From contig NZ_CP063779.1 in NCBI RefSeq assembly GCF_021596945.1, forward strand, positions 4,190,001 through 4,254,000: 64,000 bases of DNA, written 5' to 3'. Below are positions 55,577 through 64,000 of the stretch, in pieces; position 1 is the stretch's first letter; every line of letters starts with the position of its first letter. The position numbers were made by a program, and so were the translations under genes. The notes below the pieces were generated by a model, which was not told the DNA's origin, did no database searches, and was given only the letters and a program-made list of their open reading frames with translations. This stretch comes from Mongoliitalea daihaiensis (GTDB taxonomy: Bacteria > Bacteroidota > Bacteroidia > Cytophagales > Cyclobacteriaceae).

Positions 55577-57013
55577 TTACAAGTTACCACAGCCCATAGC
55601 ATAGTTTCTTACCGTTGGCGCCTTTCCTAATCCTTCGGTTTTGACATGTATTTTATACATTTCTTGTGAACCTGAAATGTCAAAATTGGTCACCTGAACA
55701 ACTCCAGTAGAAGAACGGATCGTTTTTCCAAGGTCTCTTGAATCAATCAAATTACCTTGAGCATCGTATTGGAAGACAGCAAAATTAGAAGTTTGGGTTC
55801 CTCCTTTGGTGGTGAACCCCATGGCTAATACAATCACTCCCCCATTCGAGCATTCTCCCAGTTTGCCGATTGCAAACTCTTGATCTCCTAACATCGGCTG
55901 CCTTCCTTCCTGCAAAAAACGCAGATTTGTTATTTCTCGACCTTTCGCTTGATTATAATCAAACTTAAAATTGGCAGGTAATTGATTGAAATTAATTTTA
56001 TATTCCCTAAAATCCTCTGCCATTCTCTCCTTCATCCCATCTCGAAAAGCTTGAAACTCTTCTGAGGGTTGAGAAAAATTGATTCGCAAGACCTCTTGAC
56101 CTTCATTTCTATCACTGACTTTTAATCCATAAGCTATATAATTCACTTTCCCTTCTGTCAATTGATTAATGGGTACTAATTCATACACATGTTCGTCAGT
56201 AGCTCTAACCACATCCAAGGAGTTAACATCTTTCAGATTTGCTGCTTTAGGCTGAAAAATGCCATAGCCCGCTGTTTTTTTGTAAAACTCTTTAGTCTTT
56301 GAATCGTAATTATAAAAACCCAAATCAAATCTTGATGCCCCATAAGCCCCCACCCAGCCGTCTGGAAGTGATTCAAATTCAAACTTGGATCCTTTGATTG
56401 GAAGAGATGCTATTTTTTTGGCAGAAAGATCATACCATTGGTAGGAATCAACATCTCGAAATACGATCGCACGTTTATCCAACGAAACCTCAACTTGCGA
56501 TATGTATTTTTTTGAACTGAAAATTTTAGTAGGGTCAAGATTTCCTTGCTCTTGGATCGCAACAAAATAATTTAGATCAATCAATTTCACGTTTTCAAAA
56601 AACTGAACCACCAAATCATTTCCATGAACATACCCATGGTACTTTTGAATTTTAACTGAACTTTCGGGAAAAGCTGAATATGCATTCATAAACATCAAAA
56701 AACGATAATACTTATCATTGTCAACAAAAATAAGTTCATTCAAAGACGCATCTGCATCAATCAATTTTGCATCTGTGGTAGGCCAGCGATTCTCAGAATC
56801 AATATAGGTTGAAAACTCCTTGATCAAGGTTCCTGTAGATAAATCCCACGTAGAAATCCTATCAAAGGTAAATACCACCGCTTTTGAACCGTCTTGACTG
56901 ATTCGAACTTGTGGCTGTTCAATAGCTGTCTTCCATAAATGGAGACTCTGAGCAAATGCCACTTGCGTAAGCACTGCTAAAGAAAGAAGCAATATAATCT
57001 TTATCATTTTCAT
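55577..57013 (-). CDS. Exported protein of unknown function, paralogue of the next
   Basis: 478 aa, signal peptide ending AFAQS. The N-terminal half has propeller-like strands (VRISQDGSKAVVFTFDRISTWD, KLIDADASLNELIFVDNDK). The C-terminal half has FREYKINFNQLP, FDYNQAKGREI, EFAIGKLGECSNGG, VIVLAMGFT and DLGKTI, all shared with the gene at 57026. Two C-terminal cysteines (GECSNGG and MGCGNL) could form a disulfide. Gaps of 12 and 9 bases link it to both neighbours. Function unknown; partner or substrate of the CHAT protease is a guess. Confidence 0.7.
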   Translation of the reverse strand: MKMIKIILLLSLAVLTQVAFAQSLHLWKTAIEQPQVRISQDGSKAVVFTFDRISTWDLSTGTLIKEFSTYIDSENRWPTTDAKLIDADASLNELIFVDNDKYYRFLMFMNAYSAFPESSVKIQKYHGYVHGNDLVVQFFENVKLIDLNYFVAIQEQGNLDPTKIFSSKKYISQVEVSLDKRAIVFRDVDSYQWYDLSAKKIASLPIKGSKFEFESLPDGWVGAYGASRFDLGFYNYDSKTKEFYKKTAGYGIFQPKAANLKDVNSLDVVRATDEHVYELVPINQLTEGKVNYIAYGLKVSDRNEGQEVLRINFSQPSEEFQAFRDGMKERMAEDFREYKINFNQLPANFKFDYNQAKGREITNLRFLQEGRQPMLGDQEFAIGKLGECSNGGVIVLAMGFTTKGGTQTSNFAVFQYDAQGNLIDSRDLGKTIRSSTGVVQVTNFDISGSQEMYKIHVKTEGLGKAPTVRNYAMGCGNL

Positions 57014-57025
57014 ACTTTCATTCGT

Positions 57026-58444
57026 CTAATCGTTACAGCCTCCTGCATAATTTTTCTGCTGAACTCCCTTGCCAATTCCCCAGCGTGCTACTACCGAATA
57101 GCCACGATTCATAGGTTCTATGGTAAATCGGGTAATCTGTTCAAAGCCTCCACCTTTTTTGATCGTTTTTCCCAAATCTTTGGAATCTATCAACATCCCG
57201 AATTTATCGTACTGTCGGATATAAAAATGCGAGGTCTGATTGGCTGCTCCTTGAGTAAATCCCATTGTCAATACGATGATACCTCCATCATGACAATCTA
57301 AGATTTTACCAATGGCAAATTCCTTGGCTCCAACTGATGGATGAGAACCAAACTTAACAAATGGAATTTGTTGAATTTCCCTTCCTGCCGCTGAATTGTA
57401 ATCAAATGTATAGGGAAGTGGAAGTTGGTTAAAATTGATTTTAAACTCTTGAAATGCTAGTTGTTCCTGTTGTTTGACTCTATCCAAGACCGTCAAAAAA
57501 TCAGCCTGATTACTCGAGATATCTATCTCCCGAATGACTTCCCCCGTTACTTGTGCTACTTTACGGATACCATATTTAAAATAAGTGATTTTTCCATCCT
57601 CATACTTTCCCCCACTATAAAACTCATAATAATGCTTCTCATCAGACCGGACAATCGCTCTTATAAAGTTAGTTTTAGGTTGAGGAACTGATTTAGGGTA
57701 ATATAATTTCCTTGCTTCTTCCCCTTTATAGGATTCCTTTTTGCCCGTTTCCAAATTAACAAATTGTACTGTTTCGCGTGTATCTCTGCCACCTGAATAC
57801 GCTTCCATCCAATTATCTGGCATGTTATGAATGTAGCTATAGGTGTTTTTCACGCCTAGCTTCTTCTTTTTGTAGGTTGCTCCATTGACGAAGTAAAACT
57901 CTCCATCATCCTTGATTAATACACCTGTATGAAAAACCGGGACCTGTATAAATCCGAAATATTTCTCAAGGATGATTTTATCTTTTCCAGTATCTTGATC
58001 GTAGATAGACACATTATAGTCACCTGTGGTCGTATATACCATTTTATTACCATCAGTGTACCCGTGAAATATTCGTAATCCATGATTGAATTTGGGGAAA
58101 TTCACATAGCCTTGCTGCACCAATGAAAACCGATGAATAGAACCATCTCCATCAGAAAAAACCAGTTCTAGAAGCTTATCATCTGCATCTATCAATTTTG
58201 CATTCCGATGAGGATATCGATCCATATCAGCCATGTAGGTGCTGTAGCTAGCCAATAATTCACCGGATTCCATGTTCCATTTGGTAATCCTATCATGAGT
58301 AAATACAATGAATTGGCTTTTGTCCTGATTAAAACGAACACCAATAGATTGATAATTAGTATTCCACGCATGCATATTTTGAGCTTGGATAATATGGGAA
58401 GAACATAGCCATAAGCTGAAAATGATTCCTAGGATTGTTTTCAT
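57026..58444 (-). CDS. Exported protein of unknown function, first gene of the CHAT operon
   Basis: 472 aa, signal peptide ending IQAQN. Paralogous over its length with the preceding entry: VRFNQDKSQFIVFTHDRITKWN, AKLIDADDKLLELVFSDGD, FQEFKINFNQLPLPYTFDYN, GREIQQI, EFAIGKILDCHDGG, IIVLTMGFT, DLGKTIKKGGG, ending NYAGGCND. Same two C-terminal cysteines. No known domain recognised beyond WD/propeller-like strands. Confidence 0.7.
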   Translation of the reverse strand: MKTILGIIFSLWLCSSHIIQAQNMHAWNTNYQSIGVRFNQDKSQFIVFTHDRITKWNMESGELLASYSTYMADMDRYPHRNAKLIDADDKLLELVFSDGDGSIHRFSLVQQGYVNFPKFNHGLRIFHGYTDGNKMVYTTTGDYNVSIYDQDTGKDKIILEKYFGFIQVPVFHTGVLIKDDGEFYFVNGATYKKKKLGVKNTYSYIHNMPDNWMEAYSGGRDTRETVQFVNLETGKKESYKGEEARKLYYPKSVPQPKTNFIRAIVRSDEKHYYEFYSGGKYEDGKITYFKYGIRKVAQVTGEVIREIDISSNQADFLTVLDRVKQQEQLAFQEFKINFNQLPLPYTFDYNSAAGREIQQIPFVKFGSHPSVGAKEFAIGKILDCHDGGIIVLTMGFTQGAANQTSHFYIRQYDKFGMLIDSKDLGKTIKKGGGFEQITRFTIEPMNRGYSVVARWGIGKGVQQKNYAGGCND

Positions 58445-58605
58445 GATGGTTGGGGCTTTTTTTCAAAATTGCTCTATAAACCACCCTTTTCCAATCCCTT
58501 GTAACTGGCATATTCTTATCCGTGCTAGTGGGTATTCACCGTATAAAAATCGAATTTATTGGGACTGTAATGACTTAAAAAAACTTACTACTTAAAAGCA
58601 ATGAT

Positions 58606-58661
58606 AAACTCCAGCCAGCCTAAATCAGAATATTACTGAAAAAAATAGCAGGCTGGAGTTT
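58606..58661 (-). terminator. Hairpin after the M20 peptidase gene
   Basis: AAACTCCAGCC (58606-58616) pairs with GGCTGGAGTTT (58651-58661) with a 34-base loop; an overlapping CCAGCC/GGCTGG pairing is also possible. It follows the peptidase stop on the minus strand by seven bases. The rest of 58445-58667 holds no gene. Confidence 0.5.
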
Positions 58662-58667
58662 CTAAGA

Positions 58668-60197
58668 TTAATCGATTAGCGAACTGCTGAGGATTGCTAT
58701 TGCTGTTAATATCCCCTCCTTAAAATTGCCCAAACGTAAGTTCTCATTGGGCCCATGCTGATTATTGTCGGCGTTGACTGTCACTACGGTAACCGCAGGT
58801 ATATTATCCAATGCATCTACAAATGGCGCTATCGGGAGTGAACCTCCACTGATACGTTTGCGGATAGGTTCTTTGCCAAAAGCTTTAACCATGGCTTGGT
58901 TCAACCAAATCCCTGGCTCGGAGTCAAATGGAGTTCGGAAGGCTTTGTATGAAATGGTACCCTCCCATTTAATCAACTTCGGATAAGTGATCCGCTCTTC
59001 CTCGGTAGGATCTTTATCCAATATATGGTATCCTTGGTCTTGGATGTATTGGCGAATAAGTTCAAATAGCCGCTCAGGATCGGATTCTGGAACCAATCGA
59101 ACATCGATCTCTGCAATAGCCTCTGCCGGCACAATAGTTCTTGCCTCCATACCCACAGAGCCGGAAGAGAACCCACGGATATTTAAACTTGGATATTGGA
59201 TGGATTCCTGGTAGGTCTCTCCTACTTTATCGAATTCAGCAATACCGATTTTTCGCATAATCTCTTCATCTATATCAGGCACTTGACGTAAAATTTTCTT
59301 TTCAGCATCCGTCAAAACAATCCCATCATAAAAACCGGGTATAATCACCCTTCCTTGTTCATCTTTCATACTGCTGAGCAATTGCGCCAATCGAAAAGCG
59401 GGATTTGGTGCATAATTACCATAATGACCACTGTGCTGATCTGCCCTTGGCCCGTACATAGTCAAGGTGATTTCAGAGATTCCCCGAGCTCCGAAACTGA
59501 GCGTGGGTTCATTGCTTACATGTCGAGGTCCATCCATAATCAACATCATATCTGCTCTCAATTTGGTGGCATGTCGAACTACAGCAGAAGCTAAATGAGG
59601 TGATCCAATCTCTTCTTCAAAATCCAATACTACTTTGATGGAATAATCGGGGCTAAAACCAACTTCTGAAATAGCATCCCAAGCCGTCAAAAACATCGCC
59701 AAAGGACCTTTATCATCCGAGGCAGAGCGGGCAAAGACCCTCCATTCCGGATCATAATCATTCTCCAAAGTATTCATGGGTATCGTCTCCCAGCTACCAT
59801 TGGGACTCCTTTTTTTCAAGGTAGGCGTAAACGGGGATGGCTGATCCCACTGCTCAGGAAATACCGCTTGTCCATCCATATGAAAATAAAACAACACTGT
59901 CTTAGTAGCTGTGGGATGGTTCTTGGAAGCTAGTAATAATGGAAACCCATCTGTCTCTAATCGTTCCACCCCCCATTGACGGGCTTGAAAATTTTGCTCA
60001 CACCATTCCAAATTAGGCCATAATTGCTCAGGGTAATGAGAATCGTTGGGAATGGACAGCAATTCATTCAATATCCCAACGCCAGGAAGAAAGTATTTAT
60101 CTGTAAGTTGATGGATATCTAATGTTGATGTTTGTTGCGCAAGAACATTACAAGATAACAACATGGATAAAGCAATGAGGTAAAAACGTGTCTTCAT
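58668..60197 (-). CDS. M20 family dipeptidase/metallopeptidase, exported
   Basis: 509 aa from MKTRFYLIALSMLLS (ATG 60197). Signal peptide, possibly lipoprotein (LLSC) or cleaved after LAQ. M20 metal ligands are in FYFHMDGQAV, SASDDKGPLA, LDFEEEIGSPH and the C-terminal NQHGPNENLR; the dimerisation domain lies between about 230 and 390. Cuts di- or short peptides in the periplasm. Its first five codons and upstream region lie in the left 254-bp repeat of the adjoining IS element, but the gene itself is intact. Confidence 0.93.
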   Translation of the reverse strand: MKTRFYLIALSMLLSCNVLAQQTSTLDIHQLTDKYFLPGVGILNELLSIPNDSHYPEQLWPNLEWCEQNFQARQWGVERLETDGFPLLLASKNHPTATKTVLFYFHMDGQAVFPEQWDQPSPFTPTLKKRSPNGSWETIPMNTLENDYDPEWRVFARSASDDKGPLAMFLTAWDAISEVGFSPDYSIKVVLDFEEEIGSPHLASAVVRHATKLRADMMLIMDGPRHVSNEPTLSFGARGISEITLTMYGPRADQHSGHYGNYAPNPAFRLAQLLSSMKDEQGRVIIPGFYDGIVLTDAEKKILRQVPDIDEEIMRKIGIAEFDKVGETYQESIQYPSLNIRGFSSGSVGMEARTIVPAEAIAEIDVRLVPESDPERLFELIRQYIQDQGYHILDKDPTEEERITYPKLIKWEGTISYKAFRTPFDSEPGIWLNQAMVKAFGKEPIRKRISGGSLPIAPFVDALDNIPAVTVVTVNADNNQHGPNENLRLGNFKEGILTAIAILSSSLID

Positions 60198-60436
60198 CAA
60201 TACGAGATTTGGTGATGAAGTTAATGAAGCGTGCCGCAAAAGCAAGTCAAAAAATTACTAAAGGCGAAGAATGCAGATAGTTGGTGTGAATATCTATTCC
60301 AATACAGAATTCACACCAACGAGTGATTAGTTCATAAAAGCAAAAGAAACCAACACCGAATCAGTGATTTTCTTGGCCTCTGTTTGCAATACGGGTTCCT
60401 CATAAGCGATGGATGCATCCATCGCCATAGTTTTCA
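60183..60436 (+). repeat. 254-bp direct repeat, left copy (target duplication of the IS1634-like element)
   Basis: Identical by eye to 62091-62344 at a constant offset of 1908 bases, and both copies abut the element's terminal repeats exactly. It contains the first five codons of the M20 gene, the M20 upstream region, a hairpin (60280-60320) and the last 36 codons of the SIMPL gene. Confidence 0.92.
60327..60436 (-). pseudogene. Duplicated 3' fragment of the SIMPL gene
   Basis: Exact copy of the last 36 codons of the gene at 62235, cut by the IS at 60436. A by-product of target duplication, without a start. Confidence 0.85.
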
Positions 60437-62090
60437 CCTGTTTTGTGCGGGCACACTTTAGTTCAAAATTAAGTCATTGAAATTTAATGGATTATTTCGA
60501 TTGATTTTGTGTTTTTGGGTGTCTCGGATTATTTTTAGTTTATGTTTGTGAGACGTAAAAGGAATTCTAGCGGTAGCTTTAGTGTACAGATTATCCAAAA
60601 AGTAGGCAGAATCAATAAAGTTGTCAAGTCATTAGGCAGTTCTTTTGATGAATCAGAGCTTGTTCTCCTTGAAAGGCAGGCCTTACTTGAAATTGAGAAA
60701 ATGAAGGGTCAGGCTTCCCTGTTTTCCAATGATAGGGATACCAACCTAAAATCTGTGCTTTCCAATGTAAGTAATAGCGAAATAGAGCTTATTGGTCCTG
60801 ATAATATTCTTGGAAAGGTTTATGAGTCAATAGGGTATCACACTATCGGATTAGATGAGCTTTTCAGAGACCTGATCATGTCTAGGCTTGTTTATCCTGG
60901 ATCCAAGCTGAAAACCATCGATTATCTTGCCAGGTTCAAGAACAAGGAAATCAGCGTTTATTCCATCTATCGGTATATGGATAAGATCCATAGAAATTAT
61001 AAAGATAGGATTGAAGCGTTGACATTTAAACACTTCAAGGATATTTTAGGGGGGGAATATCGGCCTTATTTTTTACGATATGACTACGTTATACTTCGAG
61101 GTGCCAGATGAAGATGATTTACGGAAAATAGGCTATTCAAAAGACGGCAAGCATCAGCATCCCCAGATCAAATTAGGGTTGCTAGTAGGACCTGATGGCT
61201 ACCCCTTGGGGTATGATATTTTTGAAGGAAGCACTTATGAAGGGCATACACTTATTCCTGTATTGAAGAATATTGAAAAGAAGTTTTCTATTGACAAACC
61301 TATTGTGATTGCTGATGCAGGTTTACTGTCATCGACCAATATCGATGCACTCATCAGCAATGGGTACAAGTTTGTCCTAGGAGGTAAAATCAAGAATGAA
61401 AGTGCTGAAATCAAAAATAAAATCCAACAACTGGAGGTTACCGAAGACAAACCAAGGGAAGTGAAAAAGGATGGTTATAGGCTTATTGTGAGCTTTTCAG
61501 AAAAACGGAGGAAGAAGGATTCTCATAATCGGGAAAAGGGCCTTAAAAAGCTTGAAAAAAAGGTTAAAAACGGGAAACTAGATAAAAATAGCATCAATAA
61601 CAGAGGGTATAACAAATACCTCAAGTTGGAATCAGAAATAAAAGTAGCTATCGATTACACTAAATATGAAATGGATGCTAGATGGGACGGTTTGAAGGGC
61701 TATCTGACAAACACGTCTATGAAGCCAGTTGAAGTCATTGCAGCATATGGAAACCTGTGGCATATCGAGAAAGCTTTCCGAATAAGTAAAACTGATATCA
61801 GAATAAGACCTATTTATCACCGTATACCAAGAAGAATAGAAACACACATCTGTATCTGTTTTGTGTCTTATGCAGTTTTCAAGGAGCTAGAAAGAATGTT
61901 AAAAATATCTAAAGCGGGTTTTTCTGCAACAAGAGCAATAGAGCTGACAAAAAACATGTATCAGATAAAAGTTTTCCTTCCAGATTCAAAAACTTATACA
62001 ACTATACCGCTTAAACCAACCGAGGAACAGCAAGAACTTATCTCAGTTATTATGAAAATTTAGCGTGGGTGTCCCATCGCACAAAACAGG
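60437..62090 (+). mobile_element. IS1634-like insertion sequence, 1654 bp
   Basis: Ends carry the inverted repeat CCTGTTTTGTGCG (60437-60449 and, inverted, 62078-62090), with weaker matching (GGCACAC / GGGACAC) further in. Holds one transposase frame broken by a frameshift. Flanked by perfect 254-bp direct repeats, consistent with the long variable target duplications known for IS1634 and IS1549. Confidence 0.88.
60542..62063 (+). CDS. IS1634-type transposase with a frameshift at a G7 run
   Basis: Two overlapping frames (60542-61111 and 61080-62063) together give a normal-size IS1634/ISNCY-like DDE transposase. The N-terminal frame covers the start and helical part (LGKVYESIGYHTIGLDELFRDL). 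In the second frame the sequence reads GGNIGLIFYDMTTLYFE, the first Asp motif, then VIADAGLLSSTN (second Asp) and NLWHIEKAFRISKTD (Glu). Dropping one G from the seven Gs at 61049-61055 fuses both frames without a break. It is either inactive, a base-calling error, or made by slippage. Confidence 0.85.
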
Positions 62091-62344
62091 AAAACGTGTC
62101 TTCATCAATACGAGATTTGGTGATGAAGTTAATGAAGCGTGCCGCAAAAGCAAGTCAAAAAATTACTAAAGGCGAAGAATGCAGATAGTTGGTGTGAATA
62201 TCTATTCCAATACAGAATTCACACCAACGAGTGATTAGTTCATAAAAGCAAAAGAAACCAACACCGAATCAGTGATTTTCTTGGCCTCTGTTTGCAATAC
62301 GGGTTCCTCATAAGCGATGGATGCATCCATCGCCATAGTTTTCA
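62091..62344 (+). repeat. 254-bp direct repeat, right copy
   Basis: Identical to 60183-60436. Includes the intact end of the SIMPL gene (62235-62344), its hairpin, and a stray copy of the first five codons (MKTRF) of the M20 gene cut by the IS. Confidence 0.92.
62188..62228 (-). terminator. Hairpin after the SIMPL gene
   Basis: GTTGGTGTGAAT (62188-62199) and ATTCACACCAAC (62217-62228) form perfect 12-base arms seven bases after the stop; the T-tract is weak. An identical copy is at 60280-60320 in the left repeat. Confidence 0.55.
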
Positions 62345-62939
62345 TGGAGCGCATTACAGGTGAAAAACCTTTATCTTGAGTGGAATATTGTACTTTGAAC
62401 ACCTTAATCTCCGCTATCCCCATGGTCTTAGCGATGATTTCTGCTTTGGTACGAGCATCTTCTAAGGCCATTTGTAACAATTTTTCCTGAGATGCTTTCA
62501 TGGCTTTTTCAGAAACCTGAAACTGCAAGTTGAAGCCAGACTCTACCGAAGTGTGCAAGGCCTCAATTACTTTGGCAAGGTCTTTTTGGGTATCAGAAAC
62601 GCGCACGCGGGCCATTTGAGAAGCAATGAACCCAATATCCTGATAGGTGCCATCCTTATAAATTCTATCCAAATTGACAGTGTAATTTTCGACAAATAGT
62701 TCGTAGGTCTGCACACCTGTCTTTTTCAAAGCCTGCTCCAAGGTACGCATGCGCTTGTTCAATTCATTGGTAGCTTCGGCGGAAGTCCTCCCTTTTTGGG
62801 ACATATTCAAGTAGATCAATACTTCATCCGGCTGAATACTGATTTCACTTTTTCCCTCAACCTCAATTAAAGGAACTTGCTGTGCCATTGCTCCCAATAA
62901 TAGGAACATCCCGGCGATGGTCAAAAGAAGCTTTCTCAT
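62235..62939 (-). CDS. SIMPL domain (DUF541) exported protein
   Basis: 234 aa with signal peptide ending GAMAQQ. DUF541/SIMPL hallmarks: IEVEGKSEISIQPDEVLIYLNM, the helix EATNELNKRMRTLEQALKK, YTVNLDRIYKDG and a C-terminal VLVSFAFM. Periplasmic; family function poorly defined (BP26/SIMPL type channel-like oligomer in studied members). Its last 36 codons were duplicated by the IS1634-like insertion, but this copy is complete. Confidence 0.92.
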   Translation of the reverse strand: MRKLLLTIAGMFLLLGAMAQQVPLIEVEGKSEISIQPDEVLIYLNMSQKGRTSAEATNELNKRMRTLEQALKKTGVQTYELFVENYTVNLDRIYKDGTYQDIGFIASQMARVRVSDTQKDLAKVIEALHTSVESGFNLQFQVSEKAMKASQEKLLQMALEDARTKAEIIAKTMGIAEIKVFKVQYSTQDKGFSPVMRSMKTMAMDASIAYEEPVLQTEAKKITDSVLVSFAFMN

Positions 62940-63024
62940 AGTCTTGTTGGTTTAACTGAAAGACCAAATTCAAAAAGTGGTCCATGCAGCAAATTACCAA
63001 GAATTTTTAACAAGTCTTAAGAAA

Positions 63025-63879
63025 TCAACTCTTTCCTCCCAAGTCCAATACATCTCGTATCTGATTGATTTCCTGCATCTCCTGATACAATCCATCAAAA
63101 TCCTCTGATTCAATTTTTTGTTTGAATCCTTGTAAACAGTCGATGTATTTTCCTAAAGCTTCTAGTACATTCCCTTTATTTTCTAAAACGATGGGAGCCC
63201 ACATAGCGGGGGAACTTTTAGCCAATCGTACCGTAGAGGCAAAACCTGATCCTGCCATATCAAAAATATTGCGATCATCCTCCATTTTGTCTAACACCGT
63301 TTTCCCCAACATAAAAGAGGAAATATGGGACAAGTGAGAAACAAATGCCAATTGTCTATCATGCTCCTCTGGATCCATAAAGCGGATTTTCATATTCAAA
63401 GCCTCCAAGGCATCATACGCTTTCGCTTTCAAGTGGATATCAGTCTTCTCCATTTCACAAATGATAAAGACTTTTCTGTCCAATAAGCTATCAAAAGCAG
63501 CTTTAGGACCACTGTACTCCGTACCTGCTATCGGGTGTCCTGCTAAAAACTGTGCTCGCTTGGGGTGATTTGCCACGGCTTTACATAAAGCTTCTTTGGT
63601 AGATCCAAAATCAACCACAAGCGTCTCCGGACCAACTCCATCCAAGGTTTGAACTAATATCTCAGCAAGCGTATTCGCTGGCGTGGCTAAAATGACTAGA
63701 TCAGTATCTGCATCTGCCTTTTCATGAACTTTATCAATGATTCCTAACGTGAGGGCATCTTTTTGATTTTGAACATCGATGTCAAATCCGGTGATGGAAA
63801 TTTCCGGTTTGGACTTACGTAATCCTAAGGCGAAAGAACCTCCTAATAAACCCAAACCTATAATGTGTACTTTTTTCAT
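63025..63879 (-). CDS. tyrA: Prephenate dehydrogenase
   Basis: 284 aa. Rossmann start HIIGLGLLGGSFALGL, then AGHPIAGTEYSGPKAA and the prephenate-binding HDRQLAFVSHLSHISSF, all as in TyrA. Converts prephenate to 4-hydroxyphenylpyruvate with NAD(P) in tyrosine synthesis. The aminotransferase end just upstream on the same strand (15-base gap) supports an aromatic amino acid operon. Confidence 0.93.
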   Translation of the reverse strand: MKKVHIIGLGLLGGSFALGLRKSKPEISITGFDIDVQNQKDALTLGIIDKVHEKADADTDLVILATPANTLAEILVQTLDGVGPETLVVDFGSTKEALCKAVANHPKRAQFLAGHPIAGTEYSGPKAAFDSLLDRKVFIICEMEKTDIHLKAKAYDALEALNMKIRFMDPEEHDRQLAFVSHLSHISSFMLGKTVLDKMEDDRNIFDMAGSGFASTVRLAKSSPAMWAPIVLENKGNVLEALGKYIDCLQGFKQKIESEDFDGLYQEMQEINQIRDVLDLGGKS

Positions 63880-63894
63880 GCTTGTATTGGTTAT

Positions 63895-64000
63895 CTATAA
63901 TCGATTGATTGCTTCTTGAATTTTTTCTTCAGTGACACATAAGGAAAAGCGCACATAACCTTCCCCTTCCGAGCCAAAGACTGTTCCTGGGGTAGTGAAA
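63895..64000 (-). CDS. Class I/II aminotransferase, C-terminal end (runs off window)
   Basis: 35 codons read FTTPGTVFGSEGEGYVRFSL, then a short helix and NRL stop. The PGTVFG...GEGYVRFSL segment with the substrate-carboxylate Arg is typical of the C-terminus of PLP aminotransferases of the aspartate/LL-DAP type. Position before tyrA suggests an aromatic or aspartate aminotransferase. Only the end is seen. Confidence 0.75.
   Translation of the reverse strand, partial: FTTPGTVFGSEGEGYVRFSLCVTEEKIQEAINRL

Noticed and set aside
60183-62344. The 254-bp repeats as an assembly error
   Set aside because: Both copies end exactly at the terminal inverted repeats of the element and the element family is known for long duplications; an assembly error would not choose these points. 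Long reads would settle it.

Overview
The window looks like a chromosomal segment of a Bacteroidota bacterium, most likely Cytophagales and probably Cyclobacteriaceae (an inference from gene content, not a tree). Supporting signs are two SusC/SusD pairs, a gliding-type C-terminal sorting domain (T9SS), a hybrid propeller/LytS sensor kinase with a LytTR regulator, 6-bladed-propeller lipoproteins, and TAnnTTTG-type -7 promoter elements. No rRNA, tRNA or CRISPR array was seen.

Layout. 1-15 kb is mostly housekeeping: a DUF4011 helicase-like gene running off the edge, an SDR, rlmD, a two-component system, thiL, mce, an A-type Fe-S protein, an orphan susCD pair and prs. 15-35 kb is an accessory-looking region. 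It holds an XRE membrane regulator, a 205-bp tandem repeat array carrying the coding tail of a lost XRE paralogue, at least five toxin-antitoxin modules or remnants, an IS4-like element, and three histidine-degradation genes (hutH, hutI, hutU) separated from each other by propeller lipoproteins, a small cysteine-containing exported peptide and TA modules. 35-48 kb holds a 1425-aa T9SS type B surface protein, a Tat-type Gfo/Idh oxidoreductase, and an ECF sigma operon with two related beta-barrels and a DUF4097 protein. 48-58 kb holds a second susCD pair and a tight three-gene operon of two paralogous exported proteins plus an exported TPR-CHAT protease. 58-64 kb holds an M20 peptidase, an IS1634-type element, a SIMPL-domain protein, tyrA and the end of an aminotransferase.

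How genes fit together. HutH, HutU and HutI are the first three steps from histidine to formiminoglutamate; no hutG-type gene is seen. tyrA and the aminotransferase fit aromatic amino acid synthesis. rlmD, thiL, prs and the A-type Fe-S protein are core metabolism.

Most notable observations: (1) the IS1634-like element is flanked by perfect 254-bp direct repeats, matching the long target duplications known for that family, and this leaves both neighbouring genes intact; (2) an operon with an exported CHAT protease and two tandem exported paralogues of unknown function; (3) an NVEALA-like small peptide gene followed by a strong hairpin and a propeller gene; (4) repeats that preserve the last codons of an XRE-type gene with only synonymous changes; (5) several families of phrase-like intergenic repeats and near-perfect palindromes with one-base loops.
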